Shown piece after piece: positions 52,590 to 60,946 of a stretch of 64,000 nucleotides of DNA (positions are counted from its first letter, which is position 1; every line of letters starts with the position of its first letter). The DNA is from Alphaproteobacteria bacterium. Lineage in GTDB: Bacteria; Pseudomonadota; Alphaproteobacteria; Reyranellales; Reyranellaceae. The notes under the pieces are model-generated. The model was given only the letters and a program-made list of their open reading frames with translations, was not told the DNA's origin and made no database searches. The translations under genes and the position numbers were made by a program. The DNA lies in NCBI GenBank assembly GCA_947474005.1, contig CANJHI010000006.1, forward strand, positions 1 to 64,000, given 5' to 3'.

Positions 52590-54203
52590 CTAGGCCGGCA
52601 CGCAATAGCCGTCGCGCCTGGGATCGCAGCCGCCGGTGAAGATACCGGTCTCCGGATCAATCGCGACGCCCTGCATGCCGCCCACCTTCATGGTCCAGTC
52701 GGGCCCACTGGTGAGGTCGTGGCCGCGCTTGCGCAGTTCGGCATGGACGTCAGCTTCGACGCGCGACTCCAGCAGCACGGCGCGGCCGTCGGTGAGCCGC
52801 GCGCGCGGTGCCTCGATCGCCTGCTGCAGCGGCAGGCCGAAATCGACGTGCTGCACCATCGCCTGCGGCTGGGTCTGCAGGATGCCGTAGCTGCCCGGCG
52901 TTCCCAGCGCCAGGACAGGCGCGCCGTCTTTGGTCGAGATCGACGGCGCCATGCACATCGGAAGCTGCTCGCCCGGCTTCACGCGGTTGGGGCTCGCCGG
53001 GTTCACGTCGGCCCAATAGAGGAAGTTATTCAGGCAGATGCCGGTGCCCGGCACCACGATGCCGGAGCCGAAGACACTGCCCAGGCTCTGCGTCAGGCAG
53101 AGGAGATTGCCTTCGCTGTCGGCGATCGAGAACGACGTCGTGTGGCTCTCGTCCACAGCCGAGACGGGCTGCGGCGATGGCGTCCACTGCTCGGTCGGGC
53201 CATCGACCGGCTTGCCGTCGCGCACGCGGGCGCGCAGCGTCTCGACATGGCTGTCGGAGAGAATTTCCGCCAGCCGCTGCGGTGCGGGCACGCCGGTGGC
53301 GATGCGCACGCCGGCGGCGAGACGGATGGCGCGCAGGACGGTGTCGACATGCTCCGTCGAGTTGCGCTTCATCGCAGCAAGGTCGAAGCCTTCGAGGATG
53401 CGCAAGGTCAGCAGGAACTGGAAGGCCTCGCAGGGTGGCGGCGGCACGTGGATGGTGCGGCCGCGATAGGTGATGGCCACCGGATCGCGCCACGTCGCCT
53501 TGGCGGCCATCAGGTCGTCCATGACCATGCAGCCGCCGAGCTCAGTCAGCCGCTCGAGGATCTTCTTACCGAGCGCGCCGCCGTAGAGCAGGCCCGGTCC
53601 TTCAGTGGCCAGCGCCTCGAGGGTGCGCGCAAGGTCGGGCTGCTTCAGCACGAAGCCCGGCTTCACCGTGCCGGCGCCTGCCGTGTAGACGCGCGACCAC
53701 TCGGGATGCAGCGCCTTGTGGCCCGCGAGCTCGCCCGCCACGCCCTGGATCTCCTCGAGATTGAACTCGATGAGCTGGTAGCCGTCGCGCGCGATGGCGA
53801 TCGCCGGGGCGAACAGTTCGGGCAGCTTCTTCTTGCCATGCGTCGCGTTCAGCTCGCACCAGCCGGCGAGGTTGCCCGGTGCGCCGACCGCCAGCGCGCC
53901 GCGCTGGAGCTGGCTGCGGTTGCTGAGCTTGTCGACGGGGAAGTTCTTCGAGATCGGCCCGACGAAGTCGAGCGTGCGCACGCGCTTTTCCTTGGCGATG
54001 TAGCAGGTCGCCACGCCGCGTCCGGCAAGTCCCGACATATAGGGCTCGACGACGTTCAGCGCCGCCGCGGTGGCAACCGCGGCGTCGAAGGCGTTGCCGC
54101 CATTGGCCAGGATGCGCGCACCGGCGGCGGCTGCCAGCGGATGGGCTGCCGCGACCATTCCGTGGCGCGATGTGATGGTCGGACGCTTGCCGTGCTGCAA
54201 CAT
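52590..54203 (-). CDS. Gamma-glutamyltransferase family protein
   Basis: This 537-residue Ntn hydrolase precursor would self-cleave before T355 (ESHTTSFSIADSEGN). NGGNAFDAAVATAAALNVVEP and APGNLAGW are family motifs. The conserved glycine-rich loop after the N-terminus reads SGLAGRGVATCYI instead of the common GIGGGGF. ATG 54203 has a GGGGAGA upstream. No signal peptide is seen, so it is probably cytosolic. It lies near a peptide ABC operon and could act on imported gamma-glutamyl compounds. Confidence 0.88.
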   Translation of the reverse strand: MLQHGKRPTITSRHGMVAAAHPLAAAAGARILANGGNAFDAAVATAAALNVVEPYMSGLAGRGVATCYIAKEKRVRTLDFVGPISKNFPVDKLSNRSQLQRGALAVGAPGNLAGWCELNATHGKKKLPELFAPAIAIARDGYQLIEFNLEEIQGVAGELAGHKALHPEWSRVYTAGAGTVKPGFVLKQPDLARTLEALATEGPGLLYGGALGKKILERLTELGGCMVMDDLMAAKATWRDPVAITYRGRTIHVPPPPCEAFQFLLTLRILEGFDLAAMKRNSTEHVDTVLRAIRLAAGVRIATGVPAPQRLAEILSDSHVETLRARVRDGKPVDGPTEQWTPSPQPVSAVDESHTTSFSIADSEGNLLCLTQSLGSVFGSGIVVPGTGICLNNFLYWADVNPASPNRVKPGEQLPMCMAPSISTKDGAPVLALGTPGSYGILQTQPQAMVQHVDFGLPLQQAIEAPRARLTDGRAVLLESRVEADVHAELRKRGHDLTSGPDWTMKVGGMQGVAIDPETGIFTGGCDPRRDGYCVPA

Positions 54204-54302
54204 ATGATGTCTCTCCCCTGGGGCCGGCGGATCGTGCCGTCTCTTTCGCGCCTCGACCAGCGCCAATTGCGCATCGGTGCCCGCACTTGCATAAATGCCG
54301 GC

Positions 54303-54955
54303 ATGACGATCAGCCGGCGTAGAGCCTTGACGATTCTCGCCACAACGTCAGTGGCCGTGGCTTCAGTGAGAGCCGCCCCTGCACGTGCCCAGGCCTGGCC
54401 CGCGAAGCCGATCACCATTGTCGTGCCCTATGCCGCGGGCAGCGCCACCGACACCTTGACCCGCATCATGGCGGAACGGCTGGCGCCGCGACACTGGCCG
54501 AGCGCATCGGCGCGGACATCACCTACATCCCCTACAAGGCGGCGCCCCAGGCGATGGCCGACCTGTTGTCGGGCCAGATCGACATGACTTTCGCCGACGT
54601 TGCCATTGCTGTGCCGCAGATCAAGGCGGGCAAGGTGCGGGCACTGGTGCTGCCTTCCGACCAGCGCTCGCCGCTGATCCCCGACGTGCCGACCTTCCAG
54701 GAGGCGGGACTCGGCCAATTCGCACTCGATGCCTGGTTCGTGCTGATGGCGCCGGCCAGGACGCCGCCCGAGATCGTGGCGCGGATCGACAAGGCGGTGC
54801 AGGAGATCGTGGTCGATCCCGAAGTAGTGGAGCGCCTGCGCGGCATCTCGTTCCAGCCCCGGCGCATGCCGCCGGACGATATCCGTCCCTTCATCAAGTC
54901 GGAGATCGAAAAGTGGGGCCGCCTGTCGAAGGCCGCCGGCATCGAGAAAGAATAG
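54303..54955 (+). pseudogene. Bug-family binding protein gene with internal deletion and frameshift
   Basis: The N-part starts MTISRRRALTILATTS with a signal peptide, then ITIVVPYAAGSATDTLTRIMAERLAP in frame 54303. From about 54482 the family sequence resumes in another frame (GAATLAERIGADITYIPYKAAP) and continues to 54955. Compared with the intact Bug protein at 14602, about 105-110 residues are missing (the part with ENKPGQGG and SVPDG-type motifs). The joint lies near 54480-54490. So the gene is disrupted by deletion, not a single sequencing error. LLM monooxygenase follows after 2 bp. Confidence 0.85.
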
Positions 54956-54957
54956 TC

Positions 54958-56046
54958 ATGACTGACGCCAAACGACTTGAATTCGGCTGGTTCCTGCCGA
55001 CCGCCGGCGACACCACGGCCTATGGGCTGGCGAGCGCACAGATCGCGCCCTCTCTGCCGCTGTTCGACAAGGTCGTCGCGGCGGCCGAAGCGGCGGGCTT
55101 CGAATATATGTTGGTGCCGGTGCAGACCGCCTGTTGGGAGGCGTGGATTTCCAGCGCCATGATGGTGGCGCGCTCGAAGTCGATGCGCATGCTGGTGGCG
55201 GCGCGGCCCAGCTACATCAATCCGGTGCTGCTGGCCAAGATGATCTCCGCCTTCGACCAGCTCTCCGGCGGCCGCATCTGCATCAACCTGATCGCGGGCC
55301 AAAGCGAGGCCGAGAATGCCTCCGAGGGCGTCAAGTGGGGCAAGGAAGAGCGCTACGAGATCATGGACGAGGAGGTCTCGATCCTGAAGGCGCTGTGGAC
55401 CACGCGCGGCCCAGTGAACTTCGATGGCAAGTTCTATCAGCTGAAGGGCGCGCAGATCCGGCCTTATCCGTTGCAGCAGCCCCATCCGCGCTTCTATCTC
55501 GGCGGCGGTTCGAAACAGGCCTGGGAGATTTCGGCCAAGCATTCCGACGTTCATCTCTTCTGGGGCGACACCTACGAGCGCATCCGCGCCAACATGGCCG
55601 AGATCAAGGCGATGGCGGCGCGCCATGGCCGCGAGAACGACATCGGCTTCGGCATGCGCCTGCAGATCGTGTGCCGGCCGACCGAGAAAGAGGCCTGGGA
55701 CTTCGCGCACGGGCTGATCGAGCATGCGAGCGAAGCGCAGAAGGCGTTCGTCAAGGAGCGCTTCGCCACTTCGGAGGCCAACCGCCGTGTGCGCGAGCTG
55801 GCGGCGATCGGCGAGACCATCGAGAAGAACCTGTGGACCGGCATCACCCAGGTGCGGCCGGGCGCCGGCATCGCCGTGGTCGGCGATCCCGAGCAGTGCG
55901 CCGACACGCTGCAGAAGTTCATCGACCTCGGCTGCCATTCCTTCTGCCTGTCGGGCTATCTGCACGACGAGGAGGCCGAGCGCTTCGGCAAGTGGGTGAT
56001 GCCCCTCCTGCGCGAGCGCAACCGCGAGCGCATGCTGGCGGCTTAG
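54958..56046 (+). CDS. LLM-class flavin-dependent monooxygenase (SsuD-like)
   Basis: This 362-residue luciferase-like TIM barrel uses reduced FMN. N-terminal FGWFLPTAGDTTAYG, EYMLVPVQTACWEAW, VAARPSYINPVLLAKMISAFDQLSGGRICINLIAGQSEAE, and HPRFYLGGGSKQAWEISAKHSDVHLFWGD are characteristic of the alkanesulfonate monooxygenase group. It begins 2 bp after the broken Bug gene, so the two were probably one unit for a sulfonate or other organic acid. No flavin reductase is adjacent. It ends 4 bp inside the convergent CaiB/BaiF gene. Confidence 0.92.
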   Translation: MTDAKRLEFGWFLPTAGDTTAYGLASAQIAPSLPLFDKVVAAAEAAGFEYMLVPVQTACWEAWISSAMMVARSKSMRMLVAARPSYINPVLLAKMISAFDQLSGGRICINLIAGQSEAENASEGVKWGKEERYEIMDEEVSILKALWTTRGPVNFDGKFYQLKGAQIRPYPLQQPHPRFYLGGGSKQAWEISAKHSDVHLFWGDTYERIRANMAEIKAMAARHGRENDIGFGMRLQIVCRPTEKEAWDFAHGLIEHASEAQKAFVKERFATSEANRRVRELAAIGETIEKNLWTGITQVRPGAGIAVVGDPEQCADTLQKFIDLGCHSFCLSGYLHDEEAERFGKWVMPLLRERNRERMLAA

Positions 56047-57254
56047 ATCACGCCACGTTTCCTGAGGTCGGCGATGTCGGCCTCCGACTTGCCGAGCACC
56101 GTCCGTAATACATCGTCAGCGTCGGCGCCGAGCAGCGGCGCAGGCTTGGCGGAATCGATCGGCGTGCGCGAATAGCGGATGGGATTGCCGACGACCGGTG
56201 AGCGCTTGCCGGTCGAGCCGGCCGCGGGCTCGACGACGAGGCCGCGCGCCGCGATCTGCGGGTCGGCAAACACCTGGTCGAGGTTGTTGATCGGCGCGGC
56301 CGGGATGTTCACCCGGTCGAGGGCCGCCAGGATATCGGCCGATGGGCGTCCTGCGATCAGCGGTACGATGATGTCGAGCAGTTCCTTGCGAAGTGCCACA
56401 CGCCCACTATTGGCGGCAAAGCGCGGATCGGTGGCGAGGTCGGGACGTCCCAGCACCTCGGCAAAGCGGGCGAACTGCATGTCGTTGCCGACGGCGATCA
56501 CGATATGGCCGTCCAGCGCCGTAAACGCCTGGTAGGGCACGATGTTGGGATGGGCATTGCCGTGGCGTCCCGGCACCTTGCCGGAGGCGAGATAACCCGA
56601 TGCCTGATTCACCAGGGTGGCGATCTGCACGTCGAGCAGGGCGAGATCGATGTGCTGGCCGAGGCCGCTGTCGCGCCGTTCCATGAGCGCCGCCAGGATC
56701 GCGTTGCTGGCGTAGAGGCCGGTGAGGAGGTCGGCGGTGGCCACACCCACCTTCATCGGCTGTCCATCGGGCTCGCCGGTCACGCTCATCAGGCCGCCCA
56801 TGGCCTGGACCATCAGATCGTAGCCGGCGCGAAAGCGGTGCGGGCCGGTCTGGCCGAAGCCGGTGATCGAGCAATAGACCAGGCGCGGATTGCGCTGGGC
56901 CAGAGTGTCGTAGTCGAGGCCGAGCTTCGCCAGGCCGCCGACCTTGAAGTTCTCGACCACGACATCGCATTCGGCGGCGAGGTCGGCCACGAGCATGCGG
57001 CCTTCCGGCGTCTCGAAATCGACGGCGATCGAGCGCTTGCCGCGGTTGGTGCAGAGGAAATAGGCGCTGACGCCGCCTGGCTTGCCGTCGCCATCGACGA
57101 AGGGCGGGCCCCAGCCGCGCGTGTCGTCGCCGCTGCCCGGACGCTCGACCTTGATCACCTCGGCGCCGAGATCGGCCAGGAGCTGCGTCGCCCACGGGCC
57201 GGCCAGAACGCGGGTGAGGTCGAGGATGCGCACCGATTGAAGCGGCAGGACCAT
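56043..57254 (-). CDS. CaiB/BaiF family CoA-transferase
   Basis: This 403-residue class III CoA-transferase has RILDLTRVLAGPWATQLLADLGAEVIKVERPG (residues 8-39), TNRGKRSIAVDF, DVVVENFKVGGLAKLGLDY, and the likely nucleophile Asp in VGVATADLLTGLYAS. ATG 57254 follows a GGGGGAG. It is divergent from a LysR gene 86 bp away, and its stop overlaps the LLM gene's stop (TTAG shared). It likely activates an acid substrate for the pathway controlled by that LysR protein (inference). Confidence 0.93.
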   Translation of the reverse strand: MVLPLQSVRILDLTRVLAGPWATQLLADLGAEVIKVERPGSGDDTRGWGPPFVDGDGKPGGVSAYFLCTNRGKRSIAVDFETPEGRMLVADLAAECDVVVENFKVGGLAKLGLDYDTLAQRNPRLVYCSITGFGQTGPHRFRAGYDLMVQAMGGLMSVTGEPDGQPMKVGVATADLLTGLYASNAILAALMERRDSGLGQHIDLALLDVQIATLVNQASGYLASGKVPGRHGNAHPNIVPYQAFTALDGHIVIAVGNDMQFARFAEVLGRPDLATDPRFAANSGRVALRKELLDIIVPLIAGRPSADILAALDRVNIPAAPINNLDQVFADPQIAARGLVVEPAAGSTGKRSPVVGNPIRYSRTPIDSAKPAPLLGADADDVLRTVLGKSEADIADLRKRGVI

Positions 57255-57290
57255 GGATCTCCCCCTGTTCGGGCCAACCTCGTTGCCCGC

Positions 57291-57302
57291 GCTATTCATA
57301 GC
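57291..57302. promoter_or_regulatory. Short dyad in the CaiB/BaiF-LysR divergent region
   Basis: GCTATTCATAGC is a 5-2-5 inverted repeat in the 86-bp gap. LysR proteins bind dyads at such places, so it is a possible LysR site. No T-N11-A-type match was confirmed. Confidence 0.35.
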
Positions 57303-57340
57303 AATTCCTTTCTGATATCGCCGATCATTCCACTTTTCAC

Positions 57341-58270
57341 ATGAGTGCCATGGCGACCCATGCCCTGCCGGATCTGAGCGCCCGCCAGCTCGAAGCCGTC
57401 CTCGCGGTGGCTGAGTACGGCAGCTTCATCGCCGCCTCGGCGCGCCTGCGCATCTCGCAGCCGGCGCTGACGCGGACCATCAAGCGGGTCGAGGCGGCGC
57501 TCGGCGTGCGGCTGTTCGAGCGCAGCACGCGGCATGTCCAGATCACGCCGGCCGGCCGCGAGTTCGTGGCCGTGGCCGAGCGCCTGCTGAACGACCTTCG
57601 GCTCACCGTGCGCAACCTCCGCGAGGTGGCTGAGGAGCAGCGCGGACGCCTCACCCTTTCCTGCATCATGTCGGTGGCGAGCGGCGTGCTCCCGCTGCTG
57701 CTCGCGACCTATCGCGCCGACCGTCCGGGCATCGAAATCCAGGTGCGCGAGGGCGTGCATGGCAGCGTGCTCGAGGACGTGCGCAGCGGCGGCGCCGATC
57801 TCGGCCTCTCCTATGTCGACGACCTGCCCGATGCGGTCGAGGGCATTCCGCTGCAGCGCGAGACTTTTAGCGTGGTGGTGCCGAAGCGTCACCGTCTCGC
57901 TGCGCGGCAAAGCCTCGCCTTGGCCGAACTCAAGGACGAGCCGATGGTGGCGCTGCCGTCCGACTCTCGGACACGGCGCACGATAGATGCCGCCGCCTCG
58001 ACCGCCGGCCTTTCGCTGCGTCAGGTGGTGACGGTGGGCCAGTTCGCCACCTTGATGGGCTGCGTGCGCGCGGGCGTCGGGCTCGCGGTCGTGCCGACCG
58101 GCGCGACCGGCTTCTTCCTCGGCCGCGACCTGCGCGCCATTCCGGTGAGCGAACCCCGCCTGTCGCGGCGGCTGGGGCTCATCATGCTGCGCGAGCGCGA
58201 GCCGTCGCCAGCGGCTTCAGGGTTCATGGCGCTCGTCCGCCGGACCTGGCCGAAGCCCAGCCGGCTTTGA
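57341..58270 (+). CDS. LysR-family transcriptional regulator
   Basis: This 309-residue regulator has an N-terminal winged HTH (residues 12-70: LEAVLAVAEYGSFIAASARLRISQPALTRTIKRVEAALGVRLFER) and a periplasmic-binding-protein-like effector domain (residues about 95-300). ATG 57341 or 57350 could be used. It is divergent from CaiB/BaiF and upstream, on the same strand, of the 350-residue protein and the UGSC gene (87-bp gap with a dyad at 58275), so it could control either. Confidence 0.92.
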   Translation: MSAMATHALPDLSARQLEAVLAVAEYGSFIAASARLRISQPALTRTIKRVEAALGVRLFERSTRHVQITPAGREFVAVAERLLNDLRLTVRNLREVAEEQRGRLTLSCIMSVASGVLPLLLATYRADRPGIEIQVREGVHGSVLEDVRSGGADLGLSYVDDLPDAVEGIPLQRETFSVVVPKRHRLAARQSLALAELKDEPMVALPSDSRTRRTIDAAASTAGLSLRQVVTVGQFATLMGCVRAGVGLAVVPTGATGFFLGRDLRAIPVSEPRLSRRLGLIMLREREPSPAASGFMALVRRTWPKPSRL

Positions 58271-58274
58271 TACA

Positions 58275-58289
58275 CATTATGCAATAATG
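58275..58289. promoter_or_regulatory. Perfect dyad upstream of the UGSC gene pair
   Basis: CATTATGCAATAATG is a 6-3-6 inverted repeat, 68 bp before GTG 58358 and 4 bp after the LysR stop. It stands out as AT-rich in GC-rich DNA and is a likely operator or promoter element. Confidence 0.45.
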
Positions 58290-58357
58290 AAGGCTATCAG
58301 GTTGAGATTGGCATAGGCGTCGAGAAGACTATCCTTGAATTTGAAGAGGGCCGCCCC

Positions 58358-59410
58358 GTGCAACTGGCTTCCAAGACCTACGACGCCAACGATATCTCCG
58401 CCGTCCAGGAGCTGTATCACAGCAGTGGCTGGACCGACGGCCTGCCGATCGTGCCGCCGACGGCGGACGCCGTCCAAGCCTGCCTCGAATGGGCGATGAT
58501 GCCGCCCGACCAGCTGATCGGCATCGAGCCGGTGCGCGGGCTCGCGATCACCGCCGAGAAATTGGCGATCAACGCCGTCATGGCCGGCTGCCTGCCGATG
58601 CATTTCCCCGTCGTGGTCACCGCCTGGATGGCCATGATGCAGGACGAGTTCCTGATGCACGGCGCCACGGCGAGCACCGGCGGCTGCGCCGTCCTGGTCG
58701 TCTTGAACGGCCCGATCCGCCTGGAGCTCGGCGCCAACGGCACTTTCAATGCGCTGGGCAACAGCGATCGCGCAACCGCTGTCATCGGTCGCGCGGTTCG
58801 GCTCTGTTTGATCAATCTGATGGACGTGCGTCCGGGCGTCATCGACCGCTCCACGCTGGGGCATCCCGGCAAGTACAGCTACTGCCTGGCCGAGGACGAG
58901 GAGGATTCGTCATGGCTGCCGTTGCATGAACAGCGCGGCGTCGAGCGCGCGGCATCGGCCGTCACCGTGATGGCGGCGGGCGCGCCACGCCAGATCATGA
59001 ACGAGTGGACGACCAAGCCCGAGGAGATTCTCGAAACCTTCGCCGCCGAGATGCGCGCCAATCTGCGGCACTACTCCATTCATCCCGGCAACTATGCCCT
59101 GATCATTCCCAAGCAGTTGCGCGAGCATCTGCAGGCCGCGGGCTGGACCAAGACCGACATCGCCACCTTCATCCACGAGCGCGCGCGCATTCACCGCCGC
59201 GAATGGGCCGAGGTCGGCAAGGGCGCGGTCGTGCGTGACCGTGGCGACAGCGTCTATCCGGCGATGGAATCGCCCGACCAGCTCCTTGTCATCGCGGCGG
59301 GCGGCCCGGCCGGCGGCTTCGGCGCGGTCATTCCGCCCTGGCTCGGCAACAAGAGCCATGCCGTGACGCTGCCGCTCGGCGTCTGCATCGATTGCGAACC
59401 GCCAAAATAG
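58358..59410 (+). CDS. Unknown conserved protein preceding the UGSC selenoprotein
   Basis: This 350-residue protein is not assigned to a family here. Visible are SSGWTDGLPIVPPTADAVQACLEWAMM, a GIEPVRGLAITAEKLAINAVMAGC block, ATASTGGCAVLVVLNGPIRLELG, NSDRATAVIGRAVRLC and the C-terminal LPLGVCIDCEPPK with a Cys-x2-Cys pair. No signal peptide or membrane helix is apparent. The start is GTG 58358 with GAGGG 8 bp before. It ends 17 bp before the UGSC gene, so they are surely cotranscribed and perhaps work together. Confidence 0.75.
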   Translation: MQLASKTYDANDISAVQELYHSSGWTDGLPIVPPTADAVQACLEWAMMPPDQLIGIEPVRGLAITAEKLAINAVMAGCLPMHFPVVVTAWMAMMQDEFLMHGATASTGGCAVLVVLNGPIRLELGANGTFNALGNSDRATAVIGRAVRLCLINLMDVRPGVIDRSTLGHPGKYSYCLAEDEEDSSWLPLHEQRGVERAASAVTVMAAGAPRQIMNEWTTKPEEILETFAAEMRANLRHYSIHPGNYALIIPKQLREHLQAAGWTKTDIATFIHERARIHRREWAEVGKGAVVRDRGDSVYPAMESPDQLLVIAAGGPAGGFGAVIPPWLGNKSHAVTLPLGVCIDCEPPK

Positions 59411-59427
59411 TAACGAAGAGGCACACC

Positions 59428-59952
59428 ATGACTTTCCGCGTTCTCGATCCGACGACCGAAAAGGCCCCGCCCGCCGGCAGGCTCGCGCCGCGCCTCGACA
59501 CGCTCGAGGGCAAGACCATCGGCTTCATCTCCAACGGCAAGGAAGGCACCAAGGGCTTCTTCAAGCACCTCGACCAGATGCTGCGCGAGGAGTACGGCGT
59601 CGCCAAGGTCGTGAGCCGCACCAAGTCCAACTACAGTGCGCCCGCCGACAAGCACATCGTCGACGAGATCAAGGGCTGGGACGCCGTCGTCTCCGGCCTC
59701 GGGGATTGAGGCAGTTGTTCATCGTGCAGTCTGCACGACTCAGTGACAGCCGAGCGCCTGGGGGTTCCGGCCTTCAGCGTGATGACCGCCCGGTTCGAGA
59801 GCGCGGCCGAGATGATGAGCCGCGTGCTGGGGATGCCCGACTACGCCTTCGCCACGATCGGCCATCCCGTCAGCAGCGCCACCGACGAGGGCCTGCGCGC
59901 CATGGCCAGGACCGCCATCGAGCAGGGTTTTAAGCTGCTGTTGCGGCCGTAG
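59428..59952 (+). CDS. UGSC-family selenoprotein with in-frame TGA as selenocysteine
   Basis: This 174-residue protein spans one TGA (59707-59709, residue 94) in frame, flanked by GWDAVVSGLGD before and GSCSSCSLHD after, giving the UGSC motif (U94-G-S-C97, then C100). The frame continues to TAG 59952 with normal GC-rich coding sequence. Codons next to the TGA (AGT TGT TCA) are unusually AT-rich, as expected for an overlapping RNA structure; a 7-bp hairpin follows. UGSC proteins are a described selenoprotein family of unknown function, first noticed in metagenomes. If TGA were a stop, the protein would end at 93 residues. Confidence 0.85.
59714..59750 (+). promoter_or_regulatory. Bacterial SECIS-like hairpin downstream of the TGA
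   Basis: The upper helix is TCGTGCA (59722-59728) paired with TGCACGA (59732-59738), with a three-base loop GTC. A lower helix of five pairs (59714-59718 with 59746-59750) frames an internal loop. The apical G is 19-20 nt after the TGA, within the usual 16-37 nt range for bacterial SECIS loops bound by SelB. A folding program was not run. Confidence 0.7.
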
Positions 59953-60001
59953 AGCGGGGTTTTCGGACGCAACCTTTCGTCGGCGCAGGCGTTGTGCTGA
60001 C

Positions 60002-60226
60002 ATGAAACCAATTGCCGTCCTGGGCGTCCTCCTGATCGCGATAGGCATTGCGGGTCTGGTGATCGCCAACATCTCCTTCACCGAGAAGAAGGTGGTCGTC
60101 GACGCCGGCCCGCTCAAGATAACGGCCGATCAGCAGCGCAATATTCCGATCCCGACCATCGCCGGCGTGATCGCCGTCGTCGTCGGCGCCGGCCTGCTGT
60201 TCTACGGCCGCAAGGCCCGCAGCTAG
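60002..60226 (+). CDS. Small membrane protein, two helices
   Basis: This 74-residue protein has one helix at residues 4-24 (IAVLGVLLIAIGIAGLVIANI) and another at about 50-68 (IAGVIAVVVGAGLLFYG), with a short charged middle and a KARS tail. Many bacteria have such DUF3185-like proteins of unknown function. It starts 49 bp after the UGSC gene. Its stop codon overlaps the convergent Lin0512 gene's stop by 4 bp. Confidence 0.7.
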   Translation: MKPIAVLGVLLIAIGIAGLVIANISFTEKKVVVDAGPLKITADQQRNIPIPTIAGVIAVVVGAGLLFYGRKARS

Positions 60227-60567
60227 GGCAGTTCGAGCCGGACCGCGACGGCTGCACTGGCAATCACCGCCGGGTCGTTGTTGTCGGGGTCGGCGACGTC
60301 GAGCCCGCCCTTCACGACTTTCACCGTGACGATGCCGTGCGGCAGCGATGCGCGCACTTTGTCGACGTCGACCCGGTCGGGTTGCTGCACGCCGATCGTC
60401 ACATCGACGAACATGTCGGTCTTCGGGTTGACCCCGAGCGTGCGGATCATCGCCAGCGAGGAATGATGGAGCGCGTCCTGCACGGCGCGGAGCGCGGCCT
60501 TGGTGTAGTCGCCACCGTGCAGGTCGTTGCCGGTGCCGAGTTCGAGGATGACGCGTTTGGCGGCCAT
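60223..60567 (-). CDS. Lin0512 family protein (copy B)
   Basis: This 114-residue protein of the Lin0512 family (function unknown) starts MAAKRVILELGTGNDLHGGDYTKAALRAVQDALHHSSL and has VDVTIGVQQPDRVDVDKVRASLPHGIVTVKVVKGGL, the classic profile of the family. It is 14 bp downstream of its paralogue at 60582 and clearly a tandem duplicate. Pairs of such proteins suggest a heterodimer. It is near the UGSC gene and the Bug receptor 60947-61930 on the same strand. Confidence 0.85.
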   Translation of the reverse strand: MAAKRVILELGTGNDLHGGDYTKAALRAVQDALHHSSLAMIRTLGVNPKTDMFVDVTIGVQQPDRVDVDKVRASLPHGIVTVKVVKGGLDVADPDNNDPAVIASAAVAVRLELP

Positions 60568-60581
60568 GTTCCTGCTCCCGC

Positions 60582-60920
60582 TTACAAGTCGAGCCGGACG
60601 ATGGCGGCCGCCTGGGCGATCACCGTCGTGTCCGTGCCGGCTTCGTTGGGAATTTCGAGGCCGCCCTCGAACACCTTCACCGTTCCGGTGCCGTGCGGCA
60701 GCACCGCCAGCACCTGGGCCTTGTCGACCTGGTCAGGTTTGGGAACGCCGATCAGAACCTCGACCTGCATGTCGTCGCTCGACTTGCCCAACGCCGTGGC
60801 GACGGTGAGCGAGTTGTGCCACAGCGCGTCCCTCAAGGCGCGTACCGCGGCCTTGGTGTAGTCGCCGCCGCGGATATCGGTGCCCATGCCGATCTCGAGG
60901 GCGACCTTCTTCAGCGTCAT
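60582..60920 (-). CDS. Lin0512 family protein (copy A)
   Basis: This 112-residue paralogue of copy B starts MTLKKVALEIGMGTDIRGGDYTKAAVRALRDALWHNSLTVA, then VEVLIGVPKPDQVDKAQVLAVLPHGTGTVKVFEGGLEIP. ATG 60920 has a GGAGGAAG-like site; a longer frame to 61043 overlaps the Bug gene. It lies 26 bp from the Bug receptor gene on the same strand, so receptor and pair form one operon: Bug, Lin0512 A, Lin0512 B. Confidence 0.85.
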   Translation of the reverse strand: MTLKKVALEIGMGTDIRGGDYTKAAVRALRDALWHNSLTVATALGKSSDDMQVEVLIGVPKPDQVDKAQVLAVLPHGTGTVKVFEGGLEIPNEAGTDTTVIAQAAAIVRLDL

Positions 60921-60946
60921 GACTTCCTCCTCTAGGACTTCGCGCT

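Noticed and set aside
54303-54955. Bug gene split explained as a one-base sequencing error
   Set aside because: Beyond the frame change about 105 residues of the family core are absent, so a true deletion is needed.
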